A DNA stretch of 64,000 nt from UBA7672 sp044224605 (lineage in GTDB: Bacteria; Pseudomonadota; Alphaproteobacteria; Caulobacterales; Hyphomonadaceae), in assembly GCA_044224605.1 (NCBI GenBank), contig JBGAKC010000028.1, positions 1 through 64,000 on the forward strand. Direction: 5' to 3'. Positions within the stretch are counted from its first letter, which is position 1, and every line of letters begins with the position of its first letter. The notes under the pieces are model-generated. The model was given only the letters and a program-made list of their open reading frames with translations, made no database searches and was not told the origin of the DNA. The position numbers and the translations under genes were made by a program. Shown here in pieces: positions 17,123 to 24,508 of the stretch.

Positions 17123-18520
17123 CTATTTCCGTTTGCCGCCCGCAACCTGCGGCTGGAGTGCATCCAGCAGGGGCGTGTCGGATCGTGGATCGGCAACCTG
17201 CGCCTGCGTCGCACGGGCTTTCACGCTGACCTCCGCGGGCGCCTCTATGGCCCGGTCCTCGGTCGGGATCTGGAGTTCCTCGAACTTCTTGAGCTGCGGG
17301 ATCACTTTCCGGTCGTAGGAGCCGACCATCGAATTGTAGCTGTCGACCGCCTTGTCGAGGTTGGAGCCGACCTTGGCCATGTGCTCGGTCATCACCGACA
17401 GTCGCTGATAAAGCTCGCGCCCCAGCTCGACCGCCTGCTCGGCGTTGCGCGCGGCCTGCTCCTGCCGCCAGCCATAGGCGACTGCCTTGGCGAGCGCGAT
17501 CAGGGTCGAGGGCGTAACAATGATGACAGAGTTCTTAGCCGCGAAATCGAAGATCTCCCGATCCTGCTCCAGCACGGCAGCGTAGAAATTCTCGCCCGGC
17601 ATGAACATGGCGACGAAGTCGACCCTGTCAGAGAAGTTCTTCCAGTAATCCTTGCGGGCGAGCCCCGTAACGTGAGCGCGGACTTTCTGGGCGTGAGCCG
17701 CCAGATGCGCCTGACGCTTGGCCGGGTCGGTCTCGTTCGAGGCTGCCAGATAGTCATCAAGCGACACCTTGGAATCGATGACCAGTTCGCGCCCGCCCGG
17801 CATGCGGATGATTACGTCCGGCCGGATGCGGCCCTTGTCAGTGTCCGACGAGGTCTGCTCGGTGAAATCGGCATAGGGCGACAGCCCCGCCATCTCCAGC
17901 ACGTTGCGAAGCGTCTCCTCCCCCCACCTTCCGCCATGGCGCGTCGTGGAAAGGGCATTGGCCAGCTTGCCGGCGGCGGCCTGCGTCTTCTGCACGCTCT
18001 CGCTCACGCCGCGGATCTGCTCTTCAAGCTTGGCGCGGTCCTCGGTCGAGACTTTCTGGATCTCGTCGACCTTCTTCTGGAACTGGCCGAAGGTTTCCTG
18101 GATCGGCTTGAGCATCTTGCCGAGTTCGCCCTCGGCGCCTTCCTTGTGCTTCTTCAAAGTCTCGTCGGCGATCTGCACGAACTGCTGCTGCGACTTCAGC
18201 AAGGCCGCATCCGCCAGCGCCTTGAAACGCGCCTCGCTCTCGGCCTGCATCTTCGCGAGCTGCTCACGCTCGCGCGCCATGGAGGCGTCACGTTCGGCCA
18301 TCTTGGCGGCGTCCGCCGCATGGGCCTTCTCGGCTGCCTCGGCTCGCTGGCGCAGGCTCGTGACCTCGGCCTTGAGCGCCGTGACTTCCCTCACCCGCTC
18401 GCCCAGCTCCGCCGTCAGGTGCGCCGTATCCGGCGGCTTGCGCTGCCAGAACACGAACGCGGCCGCCGCAGCCGCCAGCGCGATCAGCAGAAGAACGATG
18501 TGCAGCGTATCGAGCGTCAT
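17123..18520 (-). CDS. rmuC: DNA recombination protein RmuC
   Basis: A 465-residue protein. It has an N-terminal membrane anchor (residues 6-25), a long coiled coil (about 30-190), then the RmuC nuclease-like domain (about 195-400) with GGRWGEETLRNVLEMAGL, RPDVIIRMPGGRELVIDSKVSLDDY and FVAMFMPGENFYAAVLEQD. The D..K pair in VIDSKV fits the PD-(D/E)XK-like core. RmuC limits inverted-repeat rearrangement in E. coli. It is in the def neighbourhood, as often seen in alphaproteobacteria. Terminal residues are Lys/Arg-rich. Confidence 0.92.
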   Translation of the reverse strand: MTLDTLHIVLLLIALAAAAAAFVFWQRKPPDTAHLTAELGERVREVTALKAEVTSLRQRAEAAEKAHAADAAKMAERDASMAREREQLAKMQAESEARFKALADAALLKSQQQFVQIADETLKKHKEGAEGELGKMLKPIQETFGQFQKKVDEIQKVSTEDRAKLEEQIRGVSESVQKTQAAAGKLANALSTTRHGGRWGEETLRNVLEMAGLSPYADFTEQTSSDTDKGRIRPDVIIRMPGGRELVIDSKVSLDDYLAASNETDPAKRQAHLAAHAQKVRAHVTGLARKDYWKNFSDRVDFVAMFMPGENFYAAVLEQDREIFDFAAKNSVIIVTPSTLIALAKAVAYGWRQEQAARNAEQAVELGRELYQRLSVMTEHMAKVGSNLDKAVDSYNSMVGSYDRKVIPQLKKFEELQIPTEDRAIEAPAEVSVKARATQAQVADPRSDTPLLDALQPQVAGGKRK

Positions 18521-18600
18521 TCTGCCAGCATAGGTTCTTTATTTGTTCCAATCAACCCGGAGGCATCGGACCGTCGCGTGATTCTGCTGTCAGGTGAAAA

Positions 18601-18852
18601 TCAGTCCCGCGCGCCGCGCTTGGGACGCCAGCCTTCCGGCATGTAGGGATAATTGGCGACGCCCTCGAACGCATTGTCGGGGACATCCGTGCCAAAAACG
18701 TCCAGCGGATTGGAGGCCACCCGGCGGACGCCGTCGCTGGCCTTGCGGGCGGCCGAGCGGATGTGGTCGCGCATCAGCCACATGCCGATGCCAACGCCGA
18801 GCCCCACTGCGGCTACAGTCAGCACAACCGGTACGTGTTTACGTTTCACCAT
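18601..18852 (-). CDS. small single-span membrane protein
   Basis: An 83-residue protein. ATG 18852 is preferred over an in-frame TTG at 18864. One membrane span (about residues 8-27, VVLTVAAVGLGVGIGMWLM) is followed by a basic segment and a C-terminal NYPYMPEGWRPKRGARD. It starts 21 bp after recR and is probably co-transcribed. No family recognised. Confidence 0.6.
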   Translation of the reverse strand: MVKRKHVPVVLTVAAVGLGVGIGMWLMRDHIRSAARKASDGVRRVASNPLDVFGTDVPDNAFEGVANYPYMPEGWRPKRGARD

Positions 18853-18873
18853 GGGACGACCCAAACGTCTTTT

Positions 18874-19473
18874 CTACCGCCTCGACGCCATCGCTGCCGC
18901 GATCGTGCCGTCATCGAGGTGATCGAGTTCCCCGCCCACGGGCACCCCGTGAGCCAGGCGCGTCACCTTCACGGGCAGATGCGCCAGCCTGTCTGTGATG
19001 TAGTGAGCGGTGGTCTGGCCGTCCACGGTCGCGTTCAGCGCCAGGATTATTTCGCGTACATCTGTGGCGCCGGCGCGCTCCAGCAGTCCGGCGATGTTGA
19101 GGTCTTCCGGGCGGATGCCGTCGAGGGCCGACAGGGTTCCGCCTACCACATGATACTTTCCGCGGAAGACGCCCGAGCGCTCCATCGCCCAGAGGTCGCC
19201 CACTTCCTCGACCGCGCAGATGACAGATGCGTCACGTCCCGGCGCGCAGCACACCGAGCACGGGTTCACCGTGTCGAAATTCCCGCAGATACGGCAGATC
19301 TCGACCTTGGCCGCCGCATCCGCCAGAGCCGCCGCCAACGGCGACATCAGCTGGTCCCGTTTCTTCAGGAGATGCAGCGCCGCCCGCTTGGCCGAGCGCG
19401 GCCCCAACCCCGGCAGCTTGGCCAGCAGGTCAATGAGGCGAAGGATTTCAGGGCCGGCCGAGCGGTTGATCAT
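18874..19473 (-). CDS. recR: recombination mediator RecR
   Basis: A 199-residue protein of the RecFOR pathway that helps load RecA on gapped DNA. It shows the helix-hairpin-helix (LAKLPGLGPRSAKRAALHLL, about 17-36), the four-cysteine zinc site (Cys60, Cys63, Cys72, Cys75), and the Toprim domain (about 80-175: VICAVEEVGDLWAMERSG, YHVVGGTLSALDGI, EIILALNATVDGQTTAHYI). Usual length. The common partners dnaX and ybaB are not next to it here. Confidence 0.96.
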   Translation of the reverse strand: MINRSAGPEILRLIDLLAKLPGLGPRSAKRAALHLLKKRDQLMSPLAAALADAAAKVEICRICGNFDTVNPCSVCCAPGRDASVICAVEEVGDLWAMERSGVFRGKYHVVGGTLSALDGIRPEDLNIAGLLERAGATDVREIILALNATVDGQTTAHYITDRLAHLPVKVTRLAHGVPVGGELDHLDDGTIAAAMASRR

Positions 19474-19557
19474 GGCGTATTTCCTACCCCGCCCACATAC
19501 TCGCCGCAGGGCGTTTCAGGAACACCTGTTACCGTTCCCGGCCCAAGTAAAGCCAGC

Positions 19558-20052
19558 CTACTTCGTCCGTTCCGCCCGCTTGCAGGCGAGGACCAGCTCA
19601 TCGAAGTCCGAGCGCAGGACGTAGGCCCGCACGAAGTCGACGCCGACCACCCGGTCGATGAAGTTCGAGAACATCCAGTCGATGTCGCGCCGGGAAACCA
19701 GCCCGCGCCGCGTGAGGCCTGACACGAATTCGAGGAAGTTGAGCAGGTCGATCAGCTCGCCCTCCAGCTCGCGCGGCATCCCCGGCGTCGCCAGCTCGGT
19801 CTTCAGCGCGGCGAACTCCGGCGCGTCGGGATTGGCGAGCACGAAGCGGATGCGGCGGTAGCGCTCCGACTCGAAGAACATCCGGTAGAGTTCGCGCACC
19901 TGCTCCGTCTGCCGCATGCGTTCGGAGCGCAGATAGCGGAACAGGCCGAACAGGCCCGCCATCAACGCCACGACGAAGGTGAACGCCGACGCCCAGTTGC
20001 GCGCCAGCTCCGACCAGTAGAGCACAGACCCTTCGTTGGGGATCAGTTCCAT
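19558..20052 (-). CDS. hypothetical membrane-anchored protein
   Basis: A 164-residue protein. ATG 20052 has a GGGAGTG ribosome site; an in-frame GTG lies at 20070. One N-terminal membrane span (about residues 20-40, SAFTFVVALMAGLFGLF) is followed by a long helical cytoplasmic part rich in Arg/Glu (RMRQTEQVRELYRMFFESERYRRIR). The pattern is like DUF4760-type proteins; function unknown. It stands upstream of recR with an 84-bp gap. Confidence 0.6.
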   Translation of the reverse strand: MELIPNEGSVLYWSELARNWASAFTFVVALMAGLFGLFRYLRSERMRQTEQVRELYRMFFESERYRRIRFVLANPDAPEFAALKTELATPGMPRELEGELIDLLNFLEFVSGLTRRGLVSRRDIDWMFSNFIDRVVGVDFVRAYVLRSDFDELVLACKRAERTK

Positions 20053-20111
20053 CACCACACTCCCGACCACGCCGTTTCACCTCGCCTGTGTAGTCGGGCG
20101 GCGAGCGTTCG

Positions 20112-20555
20112 TCAGCTCGTCCTCAGCTTGTCGCAGAGATTGGTCTTCGATGGCGTTGTCGCGCGCCATTCGTATTCAAGCTGCTGCAGGGCCTTCACAG
20201 GCTTGCCATTCTGTGTCGCCGGAATGAAGGACTGGACCGACAGGCAGAGCCGCGTGGGTTCAAGGAATATGGGGTCGCTGCACACGCCGTCCGCCTTCAA
20301 CACGGAGCCGTCGGCGCCTATCTCGAGATCCATCTGGCAGCACCCTGACAGCTGGATCGCCCGGGCCTGCTTGGGATAGCGGCAGGCGTCGCGCTTGAAG
20401 CCGCCGGCGAACTGCGCCCGTGTCTTGCCGGGCGTGGCGCCGTTCTGCGCCAGTCCCACGCCACTCAGGGCGAGGATAACCACGGCTGCAAGGGCGAGGC
20501 GCGGACGGATCGGCAGTCCTCCCTGTGACCCCTGAAGGCTAGACCGCCGTTGCAC
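20112..20555 (-). CDS. exported TonB-C-terminal-like protein
   Basis: A 147-residue frame from GTG 20555. The true start is unsure because no good ribosome site precedes it. A hydrophobic signal (about residues 20-36, LALAAVVILALSGVGLAQ) leads to a periplasmic domain resembling the TonB C-terminal fold: CRYPKQARAIQLSGCCQMDLEIGADGSVLKADGVCSDP..., then PATQNGKPVKALQQLEYEWR. It contains many cysteines (three or four likely disulfides). It lacks the membrane span plus Pro-rich arm of a true TonB, so energy transduction is unlikely. Confidence 0.6.
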   Translation of the reverse strand: MQRRSSLQGSQGGLPIRPRLALAAVVILALSGVGLAQNGATPGKTRAQFAGGFKRDACRYPKQARAIQLSGCCQMDLEIGADGSVLKADGVCSDPIFLEPTRLCLSVQSFIPATQNGKPVKALQQLEYEWRATTPSKTNLCDKLRTS

Positions 20556-20584
20556 GGATTGGCAATTCGCGCTGTAGGTCCTTC

Positions 20585-21205
20585 ATGCAGTTCACCCTCC
20601 TCTCGGCGCTCGATTATGCAGGCGTGGCGACTTTCGCTGCGTCAGGCGCCCTCATGGCCGCCAACAAGCGCCAGGACGTGGTGACATTCATCTTCTTCGC
20701 CGCGATCACCGGCGTCGGCGGCGGCACGCTGCGCGACCTCCTGATCGATGCGCCCGTCTTCTGGGTGCTCGACCCCGGCTATGTGATCGTCTGCACCGTC
20801 GTTGCCGTGCTGGCGTTCCTCACGCGAGGCCGCGGCGTGCACGAACAGACGCTGCTCTGGCTCGATGCGATCGGTCTTTGTGTCTACGCGGTCGTCGGAG
20901 CGGCGAAGGCGCTCTCACTCGGAGTTCACCCCGTGATCTGTGTGGTGATGGGGACGCTGACGGCGACTTTCGGCGGCATCATCCGCGACGTACTCGCGGG
21001 CGAACCATCCATCCTTCTGCGGCGCGAACTCTACATCACGCCCGCCATCGTCAGCGCAGCCGTGTTCATCGTCCTGCGCACGCTGGGCACGGACTGGACA
21101 TGGGCCACCGCCTTGGCGGTCGCGCTCGGCTTTTTCGTGCGCGCAGGCGCCATAGCCTGGAAATGGCACATGCCGGCGTTCAGACCGCCGGAGAAGAAGG
21201 GCTGA
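20585..21205 (+). CDS. TRIC-family (YicG/UPF0126) membrane channel
   Basis: A 206-residue inner-membrane protein with six or seven membrane spans and internal two-fold repeats. DYAGVATFAASGALMA ... GVGGGTLRDLLI in the first half is echoed by DAIGLCVYAVVGAAKAL ... TFGGIIRDVLAGEPSILLRREL in the second. The paired GGG.xRD motifs are the signature of bacterial trimeric intracellular cation channel homologues. It converges on dksA with a 6-bp gap. Confidence 0.9.
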   Translation: MQFTLLSALDYAGVATFAASGALMAANKRQDVVTFIFFAAITGVGGGTLRDLLIDAPVFWVLDPGYVIVCTVVAVLAFLTRGRGVHEQTLLWLDAIGLCVYAVVGAAKALSLGVHPVICVVMGTLTATFGGIIRDVLAGEPSILLRRELYITPAIVSAAVFIVLRTLGTDWTWATALAVALGFFVRAGAIAWKWHMPAFRPPEKKG

Positions 21206-21211
21206 CCCGGA

Positions 21212-21625
21212 TCAGTCGTCCCGGATCGTGCGTTCCTTACGCTCGTGGCGTTCCTGCGCCTCGAGGCAGAGCGTGGCGGTCGGGCGGGCTTCCAGGCGCT
21301 TGATGCCGATCGGCTCGCCCGTTTCCTCGCAGTAGCCGTATTCGCCTGTCTCGATCCGGCGCACCGCCGCATCGATCTTGGCGATCAGCTTGCGCTGGCG
21401 GTCGCGCGTGCGCAGTTCGAGGGCGCGGTCGGCTTCCGAGGAAGCGCGGTCCACGAGGTCCGGGATCGGCGCCACGTTTTCCTGCATGCCGTTGATGGTC
21501 TCTCGGTTGCCCTGAAGGATGTCCTCCTTCCAGGCCAGCAGCTTCTCCTTGAAGTATTTCAGCTGCTTCTTGCCCATGTAGGGCTCGTTCTCGGTCGGCT
21601 TGTAGGTGGCCGTCTTGGAACTCAT
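21212..21625 (-). CDS. dksA: RNA polymerase-binding transcription factor DksA (two-Cys form)
   Basis: A 137-residue secondary-channel factor that works with ppGpp. The coiled coil (about 20-90) bears the acidic tip DLVDRASSEAD. The C-terminal globule has GEYGYCEETGEPIGIKRLEARPTATLC, with Cys99 and Cys120 but Thr and Ala where the other two zinc cysteines of enteric DksA sit. This two-Cys state is usual in alphaproteobacteria. ATG 21625 is chosen by the conserved MSSKTA... start. Its location beside fliX matches Caulobacter-type flagellar regions. Confidence 0.93.
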   Translation of the reverse strand: MSSKTATYKPTENEPYMGKKQLKYFKEKLLAWKEDILQGNRETINGMQENVAPIPDLVDRASSEADRALELRTRDRQRKLIAKIDAAVRRIETGEYGYCEETGEPIGIKRLEARPTATLCLEAQERHERKERTIRDD

Positions 21626-21778
21626 TCGCGTGCTCCCTGGCCGACCGTTCCCCCGGGTCGGCTTAGATGGGCGGGCTCTATATCGCACCCGTCAGACCCC
21701 GTAAACGCCCCAGATCACACTCAGGGCGATTGTATTCATTGCAATTTTCTGACCACGCCTGTGAATCGGGCTAAACGT

Positions 21779-21794
21779 GTGAGTATTTACTCAC
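21779..21794. promoter_or_regulatory. perfect 16-bp palindrome upstream of dksA
   Basis: GTGAGTA-TT-TACTCAC is a perfect inverted repeat in the 213-bp gap between fliX (ending at 21839) and dksA (starting at 21625). Its size and spacing suit a dimeric repressor operator for the dksA promoter, or a short hairpin in the fliX 3' region. No T-tract follows. Confidence 0.3.
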
Positions 21795-21838
21795 GCAGCA
21801 GGTTGATGCCGCAGCGCAGCAACACCGATTCGGGGAAA

Positions 21839-22267
21839 TCAGGCCGCTTCGCTCGCCCGCTCGAGCTTGGCGGCCTCCACCGCCGCCCGCACCTCGGCCC
21901 AGTTCAGCGTGTCGTCGAGACCCAGATCGCCTGAGGCGTCGCGCTGCTCGGACAGGGCGCCCTGGAGCAGCGCGAGGTGCCGCTTGGTTGGCCCCTCGCC
22001 CAGCATGGCGACCTGCAGCCGGTCGAGCGCATCAAGCAAACGGCGGCCCTTGCGCAGAGCCCGGGCGCGTGCTTCCGGACCGCCAATTCCCTGCAGGGCC
22101 AGTAATACCGAAACGGCAGAAACGCCCGCCGCGCCAGATATGGCCGGAGCAGCCGCCTTGGGAGCAGCCCCGCCCGCGCCGAGAAGCTGGCTGAAGCCTT
22201 CGGCTGCCGGTTTGGGCCCGCTGGCGCCAGCGGACGCCGATGTGGACGAGGCGGAATTGACCTTCAT
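21839..22267 (-). CDS. fliX: flagellar assembly regulator FliX
   Basis: A 142-residue protein with a low-complexity Ala/Ser/Gly N-terminus (about 1-50) and a conserved helical C-terminal half (RALRKGRRLLDALDRLQVAMLGEG ... WAEVRAAVEAAKLERASEAA). In Caulobacter FliX couples completion of the class II basal body to FlbD activity and class III gene expression. It is divergent from flgI across a spacer holding a perfect CtrA box, as in Caulobacter. Confidence 0.88.
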   Translation of the reverse strand: MKVNSASSTSASAGASGPKPAAEGFSQLLGAGGAAPKAAAPAISGAAGVSAVSVLLALQGIGGPEARARALRKGRRLLDALDRLQVAMLGEGPTKRHLALLQGALSEQRDASGDLGLDDTLNWAEVRAAVEAAKLERASEAA

Positions 22268-22305
22268 CGCATACGTCTCCTGCCCGGCAGATTTGGCCTA
22301 GTTGG

Positions 22306-22320
22306 TTAATGGCGGCTTAA
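22306..22320. promoter_or_regulatory. CtrA box TTAA-N7-TTAA between fliX and flgI
   Basis: TTAA at 22306-22309, seven bases (TGGCGGC), then TTAA at 22317-22320: an exact match to the consensus of the cell-cycle regulator CtrA. It is 39 bp upstream of the fliX ATG and 124 bp upstream of flgI. A second half-matching site (TTAA-N7-TTGC) lies at 22348-22362, nearer flgI. Confidence 0.7.
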
Positions 22321-22443
22321 GGAAAGTTTCTGCGCGGGAAACCACGCTTAAGGCTTTGTTGCCGATTGCCGGGCGACAGTCTCGATGAAGAACGCTGCGG
22401 CCAGAACGGTCGGACATTTCCGTCACCCGTATCCTGGGATTCC

Positions 22444-23553
22444 ATGCGCGCGCTCGTTTGTACCCTCGCCCTCTTCCTCGCCACAGCCGCGTTCGCCGCG
22501 CCTGCCCTCGCCGGCACGCGCCTCAAGGACATCATCGACGTCGAGGGCGTCCGCGAGAACCAGCTGACCGGCTATGGCATCGTGTTCGGCCTCAACGGCA
22601 CAGGCGACTCGCTGCGAAACTGCGCCATGACCGGCCAGAGCCTCGAGGCCATGCTCGAACGCCTCGGCATCAACACGCGCGATTCCAAGCTCAACACCAA
22701 GAACGTCGCCGCCGTCATGGTCACGGCGAACCTGCCGCCCTTCGCCACCAACGGCACGCGCATCGACGTCACCGTCTCGACCGCCTGCGACGCCCAGAGC
22801 CTTGAAGGCGGCACGCTGCTGGCGACCCCGCTGATCGGCGCGGACGGCCAGGCCTATGCGCTGGCCCAGGGTTCGGTCGCCGTCGGCGCCTTCACCGCCA
22901 GCGGCAATTCCGGCACTTCCCTCACCCGCAACATCCCGACCAATGGCCGCGTCCCCAATGGCGCAACGATCGAGCGCGAACTGCGGTTCGATATCGCCGG
23001 CCAGACCGAACTGCGCCTCGCGCTGCGCAATCCCGACTTCACAACCGCCAACCGCATCGCCGGCGCGATCAACGCCTTCCTCGGCGTCGATGCGGCCGCC
23101 GCAACCGATCTCGCCACCGTTCGCCTGCGCCGCCCGCCCAACTTCCGCGACATGTCGAGCCTCATCGCCAAGATCGAAGGCCTCGAGATCGAACCCGAGA
23201 CCCGCGCCCGCATCGTCATCAACGAGACAACCGGCGTCATCGTCATGGGCGAGAATGTTCGCGTCTCCACGGTCGCGATCGCGCAAGGCAACCTCACCAT
23301 CGAGGTCCAGGAAACCCCCGGCGTCGCCATGCCGAACTCCTTCACCAACGCTCAGCCGGTTGTTGTCCCGCAGAGCGACATCGCCGTCGCGGAGGACACC
23401 GCCAAGCTCGCCATCGTCGGCGGCGAGGGCGTGCCGCTGCGCGAGCTGGTCACCGGCCTCAACGCGCTGGGCGTCTCCCCGCGCGATCTCATCGTGATCC
23501 TGCAGGCCCTCAAGGCGTCCGGCGCCCTGCAGGCCGAGATCGAGGTGATGTAA
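22444..23553 (+). CDS. flgI: flagellar P-ring protein FlgI
   Basis: A 369-residue periplasmic ring protein with Sec signal MRALVCTLALFLATAAFAAPALA. The body starts TRLKDIIDVEGVRENQLTGYGIVFGLNGTGDS, the classic FlgI opening, and ends LVTGLNALGVSPRDLIVILQALKASGALQAEIEVM. ATG 22444 is chosen over upstream in-frame starts by the signal peptide. Its last base overlaps the cheL start (TAATG at 23551-23555), so they are coupled. Confidence 0.96.
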   Translation: MRALVCTLALFLATAAFAAPALAGTRLKDIIDVEGVRENQLTGYGIVFGLNGTGDSLRNCAMTGQSLEAMLERLGINTRDSKLNTKNVAAVMVTANLPPFATNGTRIDVTVSTACDAQSLEGGTLLATPLIGADGQAYALAQGSVAVGAFTASGNSGTSLTRNIPTNGRVPNGATIERELRFDIAGQTELRLALRNPDFTTANRIAGAINAFLGVDAAAATDLATVRLRRPPNFRDMSSLIAKIEGLEIEPETRARIVINETTGVIVMGENVRVSTVAIAQGNLTIEVQETPGVAMPNSFTNAQPVVVPQSDIAVAEDTAKLAIVGGEGVPLRELVTGLNALGVSPRDLIVILQALKASGALQAEIEVM

Positions 23554-23873
23554 TGGCCGACCTCGCCCTCTCCGCCCCGCCCGTCGATGTCCTCTCGCAG
23601 AAGAAGCCTGAGCTGGCCAACGTCGCGGACGTGAAAACGCGCGAACAGGCCCGGCATGTCGCCCAGCAGTTCGAGCGGATGTTCATCTCCGAAATGCTCG
23701 GCCCGATGTTCCAGGGCATCGAGACCGACGGCCCGTTCGGCGGCGGCAACGCCGAGGCGACCTTCCGCCCCATGCTGATCGACCAGTATTCGGAGGCCAT
23801 CGCCAAGGGTAAAGGCATCGGCATCGCCGACGCCGTCATGAAGGAAATCCTGAAGCTGCAGGGCCTCGAATGA
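23553..23873 (+). CDS. cheL: rod-binding protein CheL (FlgJ N-domain)
   Basis: A 106-residue protein consisting only of the FlgJ N-terminal rod-binding domain: ARHVAQQFERMFISEMLGPMFQGIE and FRPMLIDQYSEAIAKGKGIGIADAVMKEIL. The C-terminal muramidase of enteric FlgJ is absent, as in Caulobacter, where this gene after flgI is named cheL. It probably acts as a rod cap or scaffold in the periplasm. It overlaps flgI by 1 bp and flbY by 4 bp. Confidence 0.87.
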   Translation: MADLALSAPPVDVLSQKKPELANVADVKTREQARHVAQQFERMFISEMLGPMFQGIETDGPFGGGNAEATFRPMLIDQYSEAIAKGKGIGIADAVMKEILKLQGLE

Positions 23874-24313
23874 GCTTCCACGACGCCAACGACCGCGCCG
23901 ACCAGCTGCTGGCCATGACCGAGCGGTTGGTCTTTCTGATCCGGGCCGAGATCACCGCCGTTAAGGCTCACAAGCTCGACAGCGGGTCTGCCGGCTGGGA
24001 CGAGAAGGAGCGCCTCGTCCATTCCTGGCGGCTCGAAGTCTCCCGCGTTAAGGCTGACCCTACCCTGCTTGCCGGCGTCAGCGAGGACCGGAAGATCCGC
24101 ATGCGGGAAGCGGCAAAGGCGCTGGAAGAAGGCCTTGAGGAGCATGCCCGCACCCTCAACGCCATGAAAACCGTAACGGAAGGTCTCGTAAGGTCGATCG
24201 CCGCCGAGATCGCCTCAGTGCGGAGCGCTCCTGCCGCGTATGGTCGCAGCGGTACGGTGAACGGTGGTGAACGCCGCGAGGCCTCCGGCCTCGCAGTCGA
24301 CGCAAAGGCGTAA
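23870..24313 (+). CDS. flbY: flagellar protein FlbY (FlgN-like)
   Basis: A 147-residue, almost entirely helical protein (LLAMTERLVFLIRAEITAVKAHKLD ... KIRMREAAKALEEGLEEHARTLNAMKTVTEGLVRSIAAEI), the arrangement of FlgN/FlbY-type export chaperones. In Caulobacter flbY follows flgI-cheL. ATGA overlap with cheL shows translational coupling. The tail after about residue 122 is Gly/Ser-rich. The assignment rests mainly on position and length. Confidence 0.75.
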   Translation: MSFHDANDRADQLLAMTERLVFLIRAEITAVKAHKLDSGSAGWDEKERLVHSWRLEVSRVKADPTLLAGVSEDRKIRMREAAKALEEGLEEHARTLNAMKTVTEGLVRSIAAEIASVRSAPAAYGRSGTVNGGERREASGLAVDAKA

Positions 24314-24331
24314 ATTTTGCTCGTTTCATAA

Positions 24332-24350
24332 GCGGAGCGAAAAGCTCCGC
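24332..24350 (+). terminator. weak hairpin after the flgI-cheL-flbY operon
   Basis: GCGGAGC-GAAAA-GCTCCGC forms a 7-bp perfect stem 18 bp past the flbY stop. No T-run follows directly (ATGACATT...), although a run of six T lies about 20 bp on. It may be a processing hairpin rather than a true intrinsic terminator. Confidence 0.4.
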
Positions 24351-24508
24351 ATGACATTCAGGTTATGACATTTTTTACGTTCGGGGCGCCTTGCCCACTT
24401 GATCTCGTCGGGCTCCCGGAAAACAAAGGGAGCCTAGGCCGGGGCGAGTGAGTGGACGCATGGGCAACCGCCCAGACCGACCACTATGTTGATTACGGAA
24501 CGGGCTCG

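Noticed and set aside
21695..21838. Possible tRNA or small RNA gene between dksA and fliX
   Set aside because: Apart from the 16-bp palindrome no cloverleaf, anticodon arm or CCA-type end could be formed.
24411..24434. Hairpin GGCTCCC ... GGGAGCC before the bitopic protein
   Set aside because: Ten-base loop and no T-run; it could be a leader structure, but support is too thin to list as a feature.
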